Positions 44,507 through 53,246 of a stretch of DNA of 64,000 bases are shown piece after piece. The notes under the pieces were generated by a model, which did no database searches, was not told the origin of the DNA, and saw only the letters and a program-made list of their open reading frames with translations. Position 1 is the first letter of the stretch; each line of letters begins with the position of its first letter. The DNA comes from Alloyangia pacifica. Lineage in GTDB: Bacteria > Pseudomonadota > Alphaproteobacteria > Rhodobacterales > Rhodobacteraceae. Location: the NCBI RefSeq assembly GCF_900116195.1, contig NZ_FOZW01000002.1, positions 186,001-250,000 of the forward strand, read 5' to 3'. Both the position numbers and the translations under genes were made by a program.

Positions 44507-45795
44507 CAGGAAATCCGGTCCTTCAGGCCGAAGTACATGCCGACCAGCGGCAGGAACCACGGCTTGCCGGAATGCAGCGGCACCTTGGGCCAGTCGAGGC
44601 CGCGCAGCGGGTTGGTGTCGTTGCGGCCCATGGCCATATCCGCCAGCACCTGGCCCATCAACGTCGACATCTGCGCGCCGTGTCCGGAGTAGCCCATGCC
44701 GTAGAGCATGCCGTCGGCCTCGCCGGCGCGGGGGAAGCGGTCCTTGGTCATGCCGACCATACCACCCCAGCAATAGTCCAGCTCGACCTTGGCCATCTGC
44801 GGGAACATTTCGGTCAGCGCCGCACGCAGCACCTTGCCGGACTTGGCGTCCGAGCTCTGGTCCGAGGTCGCGGAGAACCGCGCCCGCCCGCCGAAGATCA
44901 TCCGCTTGTCGGGGGACAGGCGGAAGTAGTTGCCGATGTTCATCGAGGTGACATAGGTGCGGTTGCCCGGCAGCGTGGCGGCGATCTCGGCGTCGCTGAG
45001 CGGGCGGGTCGCCACGATGAAGGAGCCGACCGAGATGATGCGCTTCTTGAAGAAGCCAAGGGGGGCCTTTCCGACACTGTTGGAATAGGCGTTGGTCGCG
45101 GCGATCACCCGCTCGGCGCGGATCGAACCTTTCGGGGTCTCGATGAGCCAGCCACCGCCGTCGCGAGTGCGCCCGATGACCGGGGCGTCTTCCCAGATCC
45201 TGGCGCCATGGCGGTGGGCGGCATCCGCCAGCCCGGTCACGTAGCGACCCATGTGCATCATCGCAGATTTGCCGTAGAGCATGCCACCGTGGAACTGCTC
45301 CGAGCCGACCTCATCCGCCAGCTCGTGCTTTTCGAGGAAGCGGGTGTCGGCGTCGACCTCGCGGTGGATGGTCTCGAAGTTGGCGCGCAACCCGGCGACG
45401 TGGCTGGGCTTGGAGGCGAGCTTTAGCTTGCCGCAGCGGCGGAAGTCGCAGGCGATGTCCTCCTCGGCGATGACGTCCTCGATCATGTCGATGGAGCGGT
45501 CGTAGGCCTGCCAGAGTGCCTTGGCCCGGCTCTCGCCAAGATGTGCCTTGGCCTCGCCGTAGCCATGCGCCATGCCGTTGTTGAGGTGGCCGCCGTTGCG
45601 GCCCGAGCCACCGAAGCCGACGTGACGGGCCTCGAGCACCGCGACGCTCACACCCTCGCGGGCCAGCTTGCGTGCGGCGTTGAGCCCGGTGAAGCCCGCG
45701 CCGATGACCACCACGTCGACCTTGCCCTCGACCGGTCCGCGCTCTGCCGCGGCAAAGGGGGTGGAGGTGGCGTGCCAATAGGACTGAAACTGCAT
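44506..45795 (-). CDS. FAD-dependent amine oxidase (gamma-glutamylputrescine oxidase-like)
   Basis: A 429-residue DAO-family flavoprotein of the PuuB class. The ADP-binding VVVIGAGFTGLNAARKLA is at about residues 28-45, then GFGGSGRNGGHLNNGM, a stretch typical of PuuB-like oxidases, and the C-terminal GMGYSGHGAQMSTLMG. Members oxidise gamma-glutamylputrescine, methylated amines or related amino compounds, giving an aldehyde, ammonia and H2O2 or reducing another acceptor. It leads a two-gene unit with the HAD gene only 15 bases upstream (HAD first). The substrate is inferred to be an amine. Confidence 0.85.
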   Translation of the reverse strand: MQFQSYWHATSTPFAAAERGPVEGKVDVVVIGAGFTGLNAARKLAREGVSVAVLEARHVGFGGSGRNGGHLNNGMAHGYGEAKAHLGESRAKALWQAYDRSIDMIEDVIAEEDIACDFRRCGKLKLASKPSHVAGLRANFETIHREVDADTRFLEKHELADEVGSEQFHGGMLYGKSAMMHMGRYVTGLADAAHRHGARIWEDAPVIGRTRDGGGWLIETPKGSIRAERVIAATNAYSNSVGKAPLGFFKKRIISVGSFIVATRPLSDAEIAATLPGNRTYVTSMNIGNYFRLSPDKRMIFGGRARFSATSDQSSDAKSGKVLRAALTEMFPQMAKVELDYCWGGMVGMTKDRFPRAGEADGMLYGMGYSGHGAQMSTLMGQVLADMAMGRNDTNPLRGLDWPKVPLHSGKPWFLPLVGMYFGLKDRIS

Positions 45796-45810
45796 CGCGG
45801 TGCTCCTCGC

Positions 45811-46476
45811 TTACAGGCCGACGACGCCCGGCAGCCCCGAGATGTCCTTGATCTCGGTGTAGCCGTAGAACGGGTTGGCGGGCTCGTGGCCACGGTTGAC
45901 CCAGACCTTGTTCTTGATGCCGAGGTCATGCGCGGTCATGAGGTCGTAGCGGAACGACGAGGAGACGTGCAGCACGTTCTCCGGCCCGCAGCCCAGCTCG
46001 TCGAACATGTACTCGAAGGCGCGCATCTGCGGCTTGTAGGCCTGCGCGCTCTCGGCGGTGAAGACATGGGCGATGGGCGCGCCGAGCTTGGCGATATTGT
46101 GCGGGATCTGGCTGTTCATCGAGTTCGTCAGCGCCACCAGCGGGATGTGCGGCGCGATCTTGGCCAGGCCGGCGGGCACGTCGGCATGCGGACCCCAGGT
46201 CGGCACGCGCTCGTAGATCTTCTGCGCGATCTCGGGGTCGAAGGCTACGCCGTTGCGCTTGCAGGTGCGCTCGAGCGCGTTGTGCACGACCTCGGCATAG
46301 GGCTTCCACGCCCCCAGCACCTCGTCGAGCCGGTAGGCAGAGAAGTCGCGGATGAAGACCTCGATCATCTCTGTACCGAGCGCTTCGCCATAGAAGTCGC
46401 GCGCCGCGCCGGCCATGTCGAAGAGGATCATGGTGCCATGGCAGTCGAAGGTGATGAATTTGGGGCGGAAGGTCAT
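45811..46476 (-). CDS. HAD-superfamily hydrolase, haloacid dehalogenase type II-like (copy 1)
   Basis: A 221-residue HAD protein. The nucleophile motif reads FDCHGT, with Asp11 as nucleophile and His13 where phosphatases have the acid/base Asp. VALTNSM (motif II), AYKPQMRAF with the Lys (motif III) and VSSSFRYDLMTAHDLG (motif IV region) follow. The lack of the +2 Asp and the SSS..D pattern resemble L-2-haloacid dehalogenases rather than phosphatases. First gene of a leftward pair with the FAD oxidase; divergent from the cupin. The true substrate is unknown and need not be halogenated. Confidence 0.8.
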   Translation of the reverse strand: MTFRPKFITFDCHGTMILFDMAGAARDFYGEALGTEMIEVFIRDFSAYRLDEVLGAWKPYAEVVHNALERTCKRNGVAFDPEIAQKIYERVPTWGPHADVPAGLAKIAPHIPLVALTNSMNSQIPHNIAKLGAPIAHVFTAESAQAYKPQMRAFEYMFDELGCGPENVLHVSSSFRYDLMTAHDLGIKNKVWVNRGHEPANPFYGYTEIKDISGLPGVVGL

Positions 46477-46685
46477 TGTCGTCTCCGGGGGGTAGATGTC
46501 GCAATCATCTTCACCCGGCCTCCGCGACAGCGCCTGCCGCGTTTCCCGCTTTCAGCGCACGAAATTGCGTTTGATGCGAAGGCGGCGGCAGGGTCTGCCG
46601 TCTCGCCCGCGCTTTCGGTCCCTCTCGGGGGGCGGCGTGGGCCAATCTTGCGCAAAGCAAACACGATCATCCGAAAGACCCGACC

Positions 46686-47054
46686 ATGACCAAGCTTGTT
46701 CCCCTCACAACCGCTCCGACCTTCTCCCCGCGCGAGGCCGAGGCCGCCCCCGAGCGCTGCATAGAGGGCGTGCCCTCCTACAAGACCTGGGAGCTGGATA
46801 CTGCCCTCGCCGAGGCCGCCCAGTGGGGCAAGGTTCGTACCGGCATCTGGGAAGCCACCCCGGGCACAACGATCTCGATGAAGGGCGAGACCTTTGAATT
46901 CTGTCACATTCTGTCGGGTCGTTGCGAGATCTCCGAGGACGGCGGTGAAAGCCATGTCTTTGGGGCAGGCGACAGCTTCGTCATGAAGCCGGGCTTCGTG
47001 GGCAAGTGGAACACACTGGAGACGGTGAAGAAGATATTCGTCATCGCGTCCTGA
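46686..47054 (+). CDS. Small cupin (DUF861-type)
   Basis: A 122-residue single-domain cupin. The barrel motifs are GTTISMKGETFEFCHILSG and FGAGDSFVMKPGFVGKW. The E-x-x-H/C pattern suggests a possible metal site, though the usual His pair is incomplete. DUF861 cupins include ureidoglycolate-related and (S)-amine-processing proteins; function here is unknown. It is divergent from the HAD gene across 209 bases and ends with a good terminator, so it is monocistronic. Confidence 0.78.
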   Translation: MTKLVPLTTAPTFSPREAEAAPERCIEGVPSYKTWELDTALAEAAQWGKVRTGIWEATPGTTISMKGETFEFCHILSGRCEISEDGGESHVFGAGDSFVMKPGFVGKWNTLETVKKIFVIAS

Positions 47055-47093
47055 ACTTCGTGTCTGTTCCACGGCCGCATAGAGGCTCAGATT

Positions 47094-47121
47094 GCGCCGG
47101 TCCCCCAAGACCGGCGCTTTT
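47094..47121 (+). terminator. Intrinsic terminator of the cupin gene
   Basis: A 9-bp stem GCGCCGGTC/GACCGGCGC with a 6-base loop is followed by TTTT. Confidence 0.88.
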
Positions 47122-47220
47122 GCTTTGCATAAGGCGGGCGCGGGAATGCCAAGCCGCTCCTTCCCGGCACCGGCTGGCGGCGCAGCATAATCTGCGGCAG
47201 CGCGGAGGGCCTTTCGCAGA

Positions 47221-47261
47221 AAACTGCCGCCGCTTTCCGGGATCAAATCGAAACTGCCGCC
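47221..47261 (+). promoter_or_regulatory. Direct repeats AAACTGCCGCC exactly 30 bp apart
   Basis: AAACTGCCGCC occurs at 47221-47231 and 47251-47261, upstream of the GNAT-aminotransferase-dehydrogenase operon. Same-face spacing of three turns is typical of a regulator binding cooperatively. A similar pair with identical 30-base spacing (ATGCCGC at 50468 and 50498) precedes the second HAD gene, suggesting shared control. Confidence 0.5.
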
Positions 47262-47302
47262 CGCGCGCGCCTAGCCTGAACGGGACCAGAACGGAGCCGA
47301 CC

Positions 47303-48142
47303 ATGACCGACAGCCCCTCGGGAACCATGCCCCGACCGCAGACCGCAGAGATCGTACCCTTCGCCCCCGAGCATGTCGCCGGTGCCCTGCGGCTCTCGCG
47401 CGAGGCCGGTTGGCCGCACCGCGCCGAGGACTGGGCGCTGACGCTTTCGGTCTCGCAGGGGGTCGTGGCGCTGCTGGAGGGCGAGGTGGTGGGCACCGCG
47501 CTCTGTTCGATCTTCGGCGAGGTGGCGGCCATCAACATGATCATCGTCGACGCGCGGATGCGCGGGCAGGGGCTCGGCCGCAGGCTGATGCAGGCGGTGC
47601 TGGACATTGCAGGCGAAGGCGAGCTGCGCCTGACCGCCACTGCCGACGGGCTGCCGCTCTACGAGAAGCTGGGGTTCGAGGTGACCGGACACATTGCCCA
47701 GCACCAAGGCATTGCTCGGGCCAACCCGCCCGAGGTGCCGGTGCGCATTGGCGGCGCGGTGGACGTTGCGGAGCTCGTTGCCATGGACCGTGCCGCCAGC
47801 GGCCTCGACCGCACCGCGCTGCTGGGCACCATCCTGCGCACGGGCGATCTGCTGCGCGCCAAGCGCGGCTTTGCCATTCTGCGCGAGTTCGGACGGGGCA
47901 GGGTGCTGGGCCCGGTAGTGGCGCAGGATCCCGAGACCGCTCGCGCGCTGATCGCCGCCGGAGCAACGCGCTGTGCCGGGCAGTTCCTGCGGATCGACCT
48001 GACCGATCCCGCACTTGCCGCTCATGCCGAAAGCCTCGGCCTCGCCCCTGAGGGCGGCGGCACCTCGATGACCAAGGCCGCGCGCCGCGTGGCCGAAACG
48101 GAACTCAAAACCTATGCCCTCGCCTCGCAGGCGCTGGGCTGA
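47303..48142 (+). CDS. Tandem-GNAT acetyltransferase (copy 2)
   Basis: A 279-residue GNAT protein. The first module carries the classic acetyl-CoA motif RMRGQGLGRRLM (residues 85-96) and LYEKLGFEVTGH; a second, shorter module follows (FAILREFGRGRVLGPVVA). It is a paralogue of the protein at 43485-44474, with a shorter N-terminus. I chose ATG 47303 (MTDSPSGTMPRPQ) with CGGAGCC just upstream. It lies 16 bases before the aminotransferase start and leads an operon with it and the GhrA-like gene, so it probably acts on the same amine or amino acid. Confidence 0.82.
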   Translation: MTDSPSGTMPRPQTAEIVPFAPEHVAGALRLSREAGWPHRAEDWALTLSVSQGVVALLEGEVVGTALCSIFGEVAAINMIIVDARMRGQGLGRRLMQAVLDIAGEGELRLTATADGLPLYEKLGFEVTGHIAQHQGIARANPPEVPVRIGGAVDVAELVAMDRAASGLDRTALLGTILRTGDLLRAKRGFAILREFGRGRVLGPVVAQDPETARALIAAGATRCAGQFLRIDLTDPALAAHAESLGLAPEGGGTSMTKAARRVAETELKTYALASQALG

Positions 48143-48158
48143 CCCTTCGGAGAGCTTC

Positions 48159-49529
48159 ATGCTGACCAATTCCCTTGTCGAGCTGGACCGCCAGCACCTT
48201 GTCCACCCGGTCTCGTCCTTCCGCGGCCACGAGGCGCGCGGCGTGCGTGTGCTGCGCTCGGCTTCCGGCGCGACCGTCACCGACGCCGAGGGCCGCGAGC
48301 TGATCGACGGCTTCGCGGGCCTGTGGTGCGTCAATGCCGGCTACGGCCATGAGAGTGTTGTCGAGGCCGCCGCCGAGCAGATGCGCAAGCTGCCCTATGC
48401 CACCGGCTATTTCGATCTGGGTGCCGAGGCACCGATCCGCCTTGCCGCGGAACTGGCCGAGCGCAGCCCGGGCGATCTCAACCACATCTACTTCAGCCTC
48501 GGCGGCTCGGACGCGGTGGACAGCACGATCCGCTTCATCCGCTACTACTGGCACGCCAAGGGCCAGCCGCAGCGTGACCAGTTCATCTCGGTCGAACAGG
48601 GCTACCACGGCTCCACCACCATGGGTGCCGGCCTGACTGCGCTGCCCGGCTTCCACGAGGGCTTCGGCGTGCCCTACCAGTGGCAGCACAAGATCTCGTC
48701 GCACTACATCTACCGGAACCCGCTCAAGACCGAGCAGGAAATCATCGACGCCTCGGTCGCCGAGCTGAAGGCCAAGGTCGCGGCGATCGGCGAGGACAAG
48801 GTCGCCGCTTTCTACGTCGAGCCGATCCAGGGCTCGGGCGGGGTGCTGGTGCCGCCGAAGGGCTGGGTCAAGGCGATGCGCGACGCCTGCGCCGAGATGG
48901 ACATTCTCTTCGTCGCCGACGAGGTCATCACCGGCTTTGGCCGCACCGGCCCGCTCTTTGCCTGCGCCGAAGAGGGCATCGTGCCCGACCTCATGACCAC
49001 CGCGAAAGGCCTCACCTCGGGCTACGTGCCGATGGGCGCGGTCTTCATGCGTGACCATGTCTACGAGACCATCGCCGAGGGCGCGGGCGCCAAGGCCGTG
49101 GGCCACGGTTTCACCTACTCGGCGCATCCCGTGTCCGCCGCTGTGGCGCTGGAAGTGCTGCGGCTCTACGAGGGCGGTCTGCTGGAGAACGGCCGCAAGG
49201 CCGGGGCGCGGCTCATGGCGGGGCTCGAGAGCCTGCGCGATCACCCGCTGGTCGGCGACGTGCGCGGCCGCGGCATGCTGGCCGCCGTCGAGCTGGTCAC
49301 CGACAAGGAAAAGAAGACGCCGCTGCCCGCCGCCGTGCAGCCTGCCACGCGTCTCTTCGACCGGGCATGGGAGCAGGGACTCATCGTGCGCAGCTTCGCG
49401 CAGGGCATCTTCGGCTACGCGCCGCCGCTGTGCTGCACCGAGGCCGAGATCGACGCCATCGTCGAGCGCACCCGCACCGTGCTCGACCTGACGCTGGAAG
49501 ACCCGGAAATCCGCGCGGTCCTTGCCTGA
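48159..49529 (+). CDS. Class III (omega) aminotransferase
   Basis: A 456-residue PLP-dependent aminotransferase of the aspartate-aminotransferase-family/omega-transaminase group. The PLP Lys is Lys283 in MTTAKGLTSGYVPMGAV; ADEVITGFGRTG contains the PLP Asp, and YFSLGGSDAVDSTIR is the substrate-entry region. Such enzymes use putrescine, beta-alanine, taurine or similar terminal amines with pyruvate or 2-oxoglutarate. ATG 48159 follows CGGAGAGC. The stop overlaps the next gene by one base (TGATG). Confidence 0.92.
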   Translation: MLTNSLVELDRQHLVHPVSSFRGHEARGVRVLRSASGATVTDAEGRELIDGFAGLWCVNAGYGHESVVEAAAEQMRKLPYATGYFDLGAEAPIRLAAELAERSPGDLNHIYFSLGGSDAVDSTIRFIRYYWHAKGQPQRDQFISVEQGYHGSTTMGAGLTALPGFHEGFGVPYQWQHKISSHYIYRNPLKTEQEIIDASVAELKAKVAAIGEDKVAAFYVEPIQGSGGVLVPPKGWVKAMRDACAEMDILFVADEVITGFGRTGPLFACAEEGIVPDLMTTAKGLTSGYVPMGAVFMRDHVYETIAEGAGAKAVGHGFTYSAHPVSAAVALEVLRLYEGGLLENGRKAGARLMAGLESLRDHPLVGDVRGRGMLAAVELVTDKEKKTPLPAAVQPATRLFDRAWEQGLIVRSFAQGIFGYAPPLCCTEAEIDAIVERTRTVLDLTLEDPEIRAVLA

Positions 49530-50440
49530 TGGCGCTGCTCTATCTCTCCACGGCCGACCGCGCCGAGGTCTGGAAGCCGCTCTTCGCGGCAGCGGGCGAG
49601 GAGATGATCATCGGCGAGGCGGCGGTGACCGACCCCGCCGCGATCACTCATATCGTCTGCTGGGTGCCGCCGCAGGATCTGCGGCGCTACCCGAACCTGC
49701 GGGTGGTGATCTCGACCGGCGCGGGCATCGACCAGATGCCCGCCATGCCCGAGGGCGTCAGCCTCGTGCGGACGCTGGCGCCGGGCATCGAGGAGATGGT
49801 GCGCGACTGGGTGGTCATGGCGACGCTGATGCTGCACCGCGAGATGCCCGTCTACCTCGGTCAGCAGCGCGCCGCGGAATGGAAGACCCGCCCGGTGCCG
49901 CTCAGCCGCGGGACGCGGGTCGGCATCATGGGGCTGGGGCGCATCGGCCTTCTGGCCGCCGAGACCCTGCGCGGCATGGGGTTCGACGTTGCCGGCTGGT
50001 CGCGCTCGGGCCGCCCGGCGGAAGGGATCGAGGTCTTCGGGGCGGAGGGGATGGATGCCTTCCTTGCGCGGTCCGATATCCTGATCTGCCTGCTGCCGCT
50101 GACTGCCGAGACGCGCGGCCTGATGGATGCGGCCTTCTTCGAGAAACTGCCGAAGGGCGCGATGCTGGTTCACGCGGGGCGTGGCGCGCAGCTCGACATG
50201 GCGGCGCTGAAGGGCGCGCTCGATGCCGGTCAGCTGGCCTCGGCCATGCTCGATGTCACCGACCCCGAGCCGCTGCCGGCGGATCACTGGGCCTGGGCCG
50301 ACCCGCGGCTGGTCATCACGCCACACGTCGCCGCCAACACCGACGCGGCCGAGGGTGCCCGGCACGTGCTGAATGTGCTGCGCGCCAGCCGGGCAGGGGA
50401 GCCGCTTCCGGGGCTCGTCGATCAGGCGCGGGGCTATTGA
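49529..50440 (+). CDS. GhrA-like 2-hydroxyacid dehydrogenase
   Basis: A 303-residue D-isomer-specific 2-hydroxyacid dehydrogenase of the GhrA (glyoxylate/hydroxypyruvate reductase A) type. The NAD(P) motif VGIMGLGRIGLLAAETL, HAGRGAQLDMAAL and catalytic His in TPHVAANTD are present. It reduces 2-oxo acids such as glyoxylate or hydroxypyruvate. Its start overlaps the aminotransferase stop (TGATG), so the pair may convert an amine via an oxo acid to a hydroxy acid. Confidence 0.87.
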   Translation: MALLYLSTADRAEVWKPLFAAAGEEMIIGEAAVTDPAAITHIVCWVPPQDLRRYPNLRVVISTGAGIDQMPAMPEGVSLVRTLAPGIEEMVRDWVVMATLMLHREMPVYLGQQRAAEWKTRPVPLSRGTRVGIMGLGRIGLLAAETLRGMGFDVAGWSRSGRPAEGIEVFGAEGMDAFLARSDILICLLPLTAETRGLMDAAFFEKLPKGAMLVHAGRGAQLDMAALKGALDAGQLASAMLDVTDPEPLPADHWAWADPRLVITPHVAANTDAAEGARHVLNVLRASRAGEPLPGLVDQARGY

Positions 50441-50743
50441 AACACCTCTCCGGGGCACGGCGCGAAAATGCCGCGCCCCGGGGGAATACAGAAGAATATG
50501 CCGCCCTCCCGCCCGCTTTCGGAGTTTCCGAAGCGCCATTTCGGGGGAAGCTGAATGCAACAGGGACGTGACGACCCGACGGGACTACGCAGGATTTCCC
50601 CGAAAATCAGGGGGAAAACGACGGAAACCAGCGTGGGTGGCGCAAAACCGCAGGCCAAGCAGAAAATTCTGCGAAAGCCCCGCGTCCCGGCACGGATCAT
50701 GGCGCCCCTCCCGCGCCGCTACATCGCAGAAAGGACTGCCGAG
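50441..50743. other. Intergenic region with terminator-like hairpins and 30-bp-spaced repeats
   Basis: No gene is supported in these 303 bases. A stem CCGGGGC-A-CGGC / GCCG-C-GCCCCGG at 50450-50481 probably ends the ghrA transcript, without a T-run. ATGCCGC at 50468 (inside this stem) and 50498 forms the second 30-base-spaced pair like that at 47221. A further imperfect dyad (CGCTTTCGGA/TTCCGAAGCG) is at 50514-50535. The promoter of the second HAD gene should be in the more A-rich right half. Confidence 0.4.
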
Positions 50744-51475
50744 ATGGCAACCACCACCGCCCTGAAACCGCTTACCGCCTTCAGCTACGTCACCTTCGAC
50801 GTGGTCGGGACGCTCATCGACTTCGAGGGCGCGATCAAGGACGGACTTGCGACCATCGCCGCCCGCGAAGGCGTCGACGTGGACGGCGAAGCGGCGCTCT
50901 CGGTCTACCGCGACGCGCGCTACGAGCCGGGCGCGGGGCTTTTCCCCGACGACCTGGGCCGCTGCTATTCGCGCATCGCCGAAGCTTTCGGCCTGCCCGA
51001 CACCGAGGAATACCGGCAGCTGATGATCGACACGGTGGGCGAGGCGAAACCCTTCCCTGACAGCGCCGAGGCGATGGCAAAGCTCAAGGCCCGCTACAAG
51101 CTGATCGCGATGACCAATGCCCGCCGCTGGGCCTTCGAGAAATACGCCGAGAAGCTGGGTCAGCCGTTCTGGGCTGGCTTCACCACCGACGACACCGGCT
51201 GCGAGAAGCCGGACCCCGACTACTTCCGCCAGGTCTTCGACTACGTGGCCAAGGACGGCGGCTCCAAGGACGACATCCTGCACACGGCGCAGAGCCAGTA
51301 CCACGACATCGGCATTTCGCGCGAACTGGGCATGACCAACGCCTGGATCCAGCGCCGCCACGCGCAGAACGGCTATGGCGGCACCATCGAGCCGAAGGAA
51401 TTCACCGAGCCCGACTACCATTTCCACGCGCTGATCGAACTGGCCCTCGCGGCCGAAGACGCCTTCGGCGCGTAA
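50744..51475 (+). CDS. HAD-superfamily hydrolase (copy 2)
   Basis: A 243-residue HAD protein. The nucleophile motif reads FDVVGTLID, with Asp19 and Val21 in place of the phosphatase acid/base Asp. IAMTNARRWAFEKYA (motif II), EKPDPDYFRQVFDYV with the Lys (motif III) and AQSQYHDIGISRELG (motif IV) follow. Like the HAD at 45811-46476 it fits a dehalogenase-like rather than a phosphatase mechanism. ATG 50744 has AAAGGAC upstream. It directly precedes the peptide-type ABC transporter and may share its transcript. Confidence 0.8.
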   Translation: MATTTALKPLTAFSYVTFDVVGTLIDFEGAIKDGLATIAAREGVDVDGEAALSVYRDARYEPGAGLFPDDLGRCYSRIAEAFGLPDTEEYRQLMIDTVGEAKPFPDSAEAMAKLKARYKLIAMTNARRWAFEKYAEKLGQPFWAGFTTDDTGCEKPDPDYFRQVFDYVAKDGGSKDDILHTAQSQYHDIGISRELGMTNAWIQRRHAQNGYGGTIEPKEFTEPDYHFHALIELALAAEDAFGA

Positions 51476-51551
51476 CCCCGCGAACCAAACGGTCCCAGGC
51501 GGCGGCAAGACCGCCGGGGCCATTCAAACCATCACAACAGGGAAGCACGAC

Positions 51552-53162
51552 ATGACCAAGATTCCTACCAACTGGACCGGCCGCGACGACGCGATGGTCG
51601 AGCAGATGATCCGCCGCGGTGCCTCGCGCCGGGAGCTGCTGAAGATGCTGATGTCCTCGGGCGTCGCTGCCGCGGCAGGCGGCTCGCTGCTGATGCGCGC
51701 CGGTGCTGCCGTCGCCGCGACCCCGGTTTCGGGCGGCTCGCTCAAGGCCGCCGGCTGGTCGTCCTCGACCGCCGACACGCTGGATCCGGCCAAGGCGTCG
51801 CTCTCGACCGACTACGTGCGCTGCTGCGCCTTCTACAACCGCCTGACCTTCCTCGACGAGGCCGGGCAGGTGCAGATGGAACTGGCCGACAGCGTTGCTT
51901 CGGACGATGCGCAGACCTGGGAAGTGAAGCTGAAATCCGGCGTGACCTTCCACGACGGCAAGACGCTCTCGGCCGATGACGTGGTCTTCTCGCTGAAGCG
52001 CCACCTCGACGAGGCTGTCGGTTCCAAGGTGAACTCGATCGCCAAGCAGATGACCGAGATCTCCAAGGTCGATGACCTGACCGTGAAGATCGTGCTTTCG
52101 GCACCCAACGCCGACCTGCCGACCATCCTCTCGCTGCACCACTTCATGATCATCGCCGACGGCACCACGGATTTCTCCAAGGCCAACGGCACCGGCGCCT
52201 TCATCTGCGAGGCCTTCGAGCCCGGCGTGCGCTCGGTGGCGGTGAAGAACCCGAACTACTTCAAAGCCGAGGGCCCGTATCTCGACAGCTTCGAGTTCTT
52301 CGCGATCCCCGACAACAACGCCCGCGTCAACGCGCTGCTCTCGGGTGATATCCAACTCGCCGCCTCGGTCAACCCGCGCTCGATGCGGATGCTCGAGGGG
52401 CAGGACTCGGTGATGACCTCGGTGACCACCGCGGGCAACTACACCAACCTCAACATCCGGCTCGACCTCGAACCCGGCGCCAAGGCTGATTTCGTCGAGG
52501 GCATGAAGTACCTCGTGAACCGCGAGATGATCCAGAAGTCGGTGCTGCGCGGCTTTGCCGAGATCGGCAACGACCAGCCCGTGTCGGCGGCCAACCGCTA
52601 CCACAACCCGAACCTCGCGCCGCGCGCCTTCGATCCGGAAAAGGCCAAGTACCACTTCGAGAAGGCGGGCCTGCTGGGCACCGAGATCCCGATGGTCGCT
52701 TCCGACGCCGCCTCGTCCTCGGTCGACATGGCAACCGTGGTGCAGCAGGCGGGCAGCCAGATCGGCATGAACCTGAAGGTCGAGCGCGTGCCCTCCGATG
52801 GCTACTGGTCGAACTACTGGCTCAAGGCGCCGGTCCACTTCGGCAACATCAACCCGCGCCCGACGCCGGACATCCTCTTCTCGCTGCTCTATTCCTCGGA
52901 CGCGCCGTGGAACGAGAGCCAGTACAAGTCCGAGAAGTTCGACAGCATGATGGTCGAAGCACGCGGTGCCCTCGACGAGGAGAAGCGGACCGCGATGTAC
53001 TGGGAGATGCAGGAGATGATCGCCAACGAAGCCGGCACCATCATCCCCGCCTACATCTCCAACGTCGACGCCGTGTCGAGCAAGCTGGGCGGCCTCAAGG
53101 CCAACCCGCTGGGCGGCATGATGGGCTACGCCTTCGCCGAATACGTCTGGCTCAACGCCTGA
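51552..53162 (+). CDS. Dipeptide-type ABC transporter substrate-binding protein (Tat signal)
   Basis: A 536-residue family 5 (DppA/OppA-like) binding protein. The N-terminus carries a Tat-type signal, SRRELLKM with the twin Arg at residues 26-27, then a hydrophobic stretch ending ...AAVAA near residue 56. The mature fold shows TLDPAKASLSTDYVRC, LKSGVTFHDGKTLSADDVVF and ANGTGAFICEAFEPG. Tat export implies folding before export. Ligands of this family range from peptides to amines, opines and sugars. The first gene of the transporter operon; a strong hairpin follows it. Confidence 0.9.
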   Translation: MTKIPTNWTGRDDAMVEQMIRRGASRRELLKMLMSSGVAAAAGGSLLMRAGAAVAATPVSGGSLKAAGWSSSTADTLDPAKASLSTDYVRCCAFYNRLTFLDEAGQVQMELADSVASDDAQTWEVKLKSGVTFHDGKTLSADDVVFSLKRHLDEAVGSKVNSIAKQMTEISKVDDLTVKIVLSAPNADLPTILSLHHFMIIADGTTDFSKANGTGAFICEAFEPGVRSVAVKNPNYFKAEGPYLDSFEFFAIPDNNARVNALLSGDIQLAASVNPRSMRMLEGQDSVMTSVTTAGNYTNLNIRLDLEPGAKADFVEGMKYLVNREMIQKSVLRGFAEIGNDQPVSAANRYHNPNLAPRAFDPEKAKYHFEKAGLLGTEIPMVASDAASSSVDMATVVQQAGSQIGMNLKVERVPSDGYWSNYWLKAPVHFGNINPRPTPDILFSLLYSSDAPWNESQYKSEKFDSMMVEARGALDEEKRTAMYWEMQEMIANEAGTIIPAYISNVDAVSSKLGGLKANPLGGMMGYAFAEYVWLNA

Positions 53163-53176
53163 TCTTCGCGCACACT

Positions 53177-53203
53177 CCGGGCCCGCGCCAGACGCGGGCC
53201 CGG
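53177..53203 (+). terminator. Attenuator hairpin after the binding-protein gene
   Basis: A perfect 11-bp stem CCGGGCCCGCG/CGCGGGCCCGG with a 5-base loop lies 14 bases after the binding-protein stop, followed by TCTTCGAGTTTT. Its place between binding protein and permease suggests partial termination or 3' protection, giving excess binding protein. Confidence 0.75.
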
Positions 53204-53246
53204 TCTTCGAGTTTTCCGACACCCCCGGCCGAAAGAGGTGCCCCAC

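Noticed and set aside
53238-53246. GTG 53238 as the start of the first peptide permease
   Set aside because: It lies inside the AAGAGG ribosome site; TTG 53247 is correctly spaced and gives a normal N-terminus.
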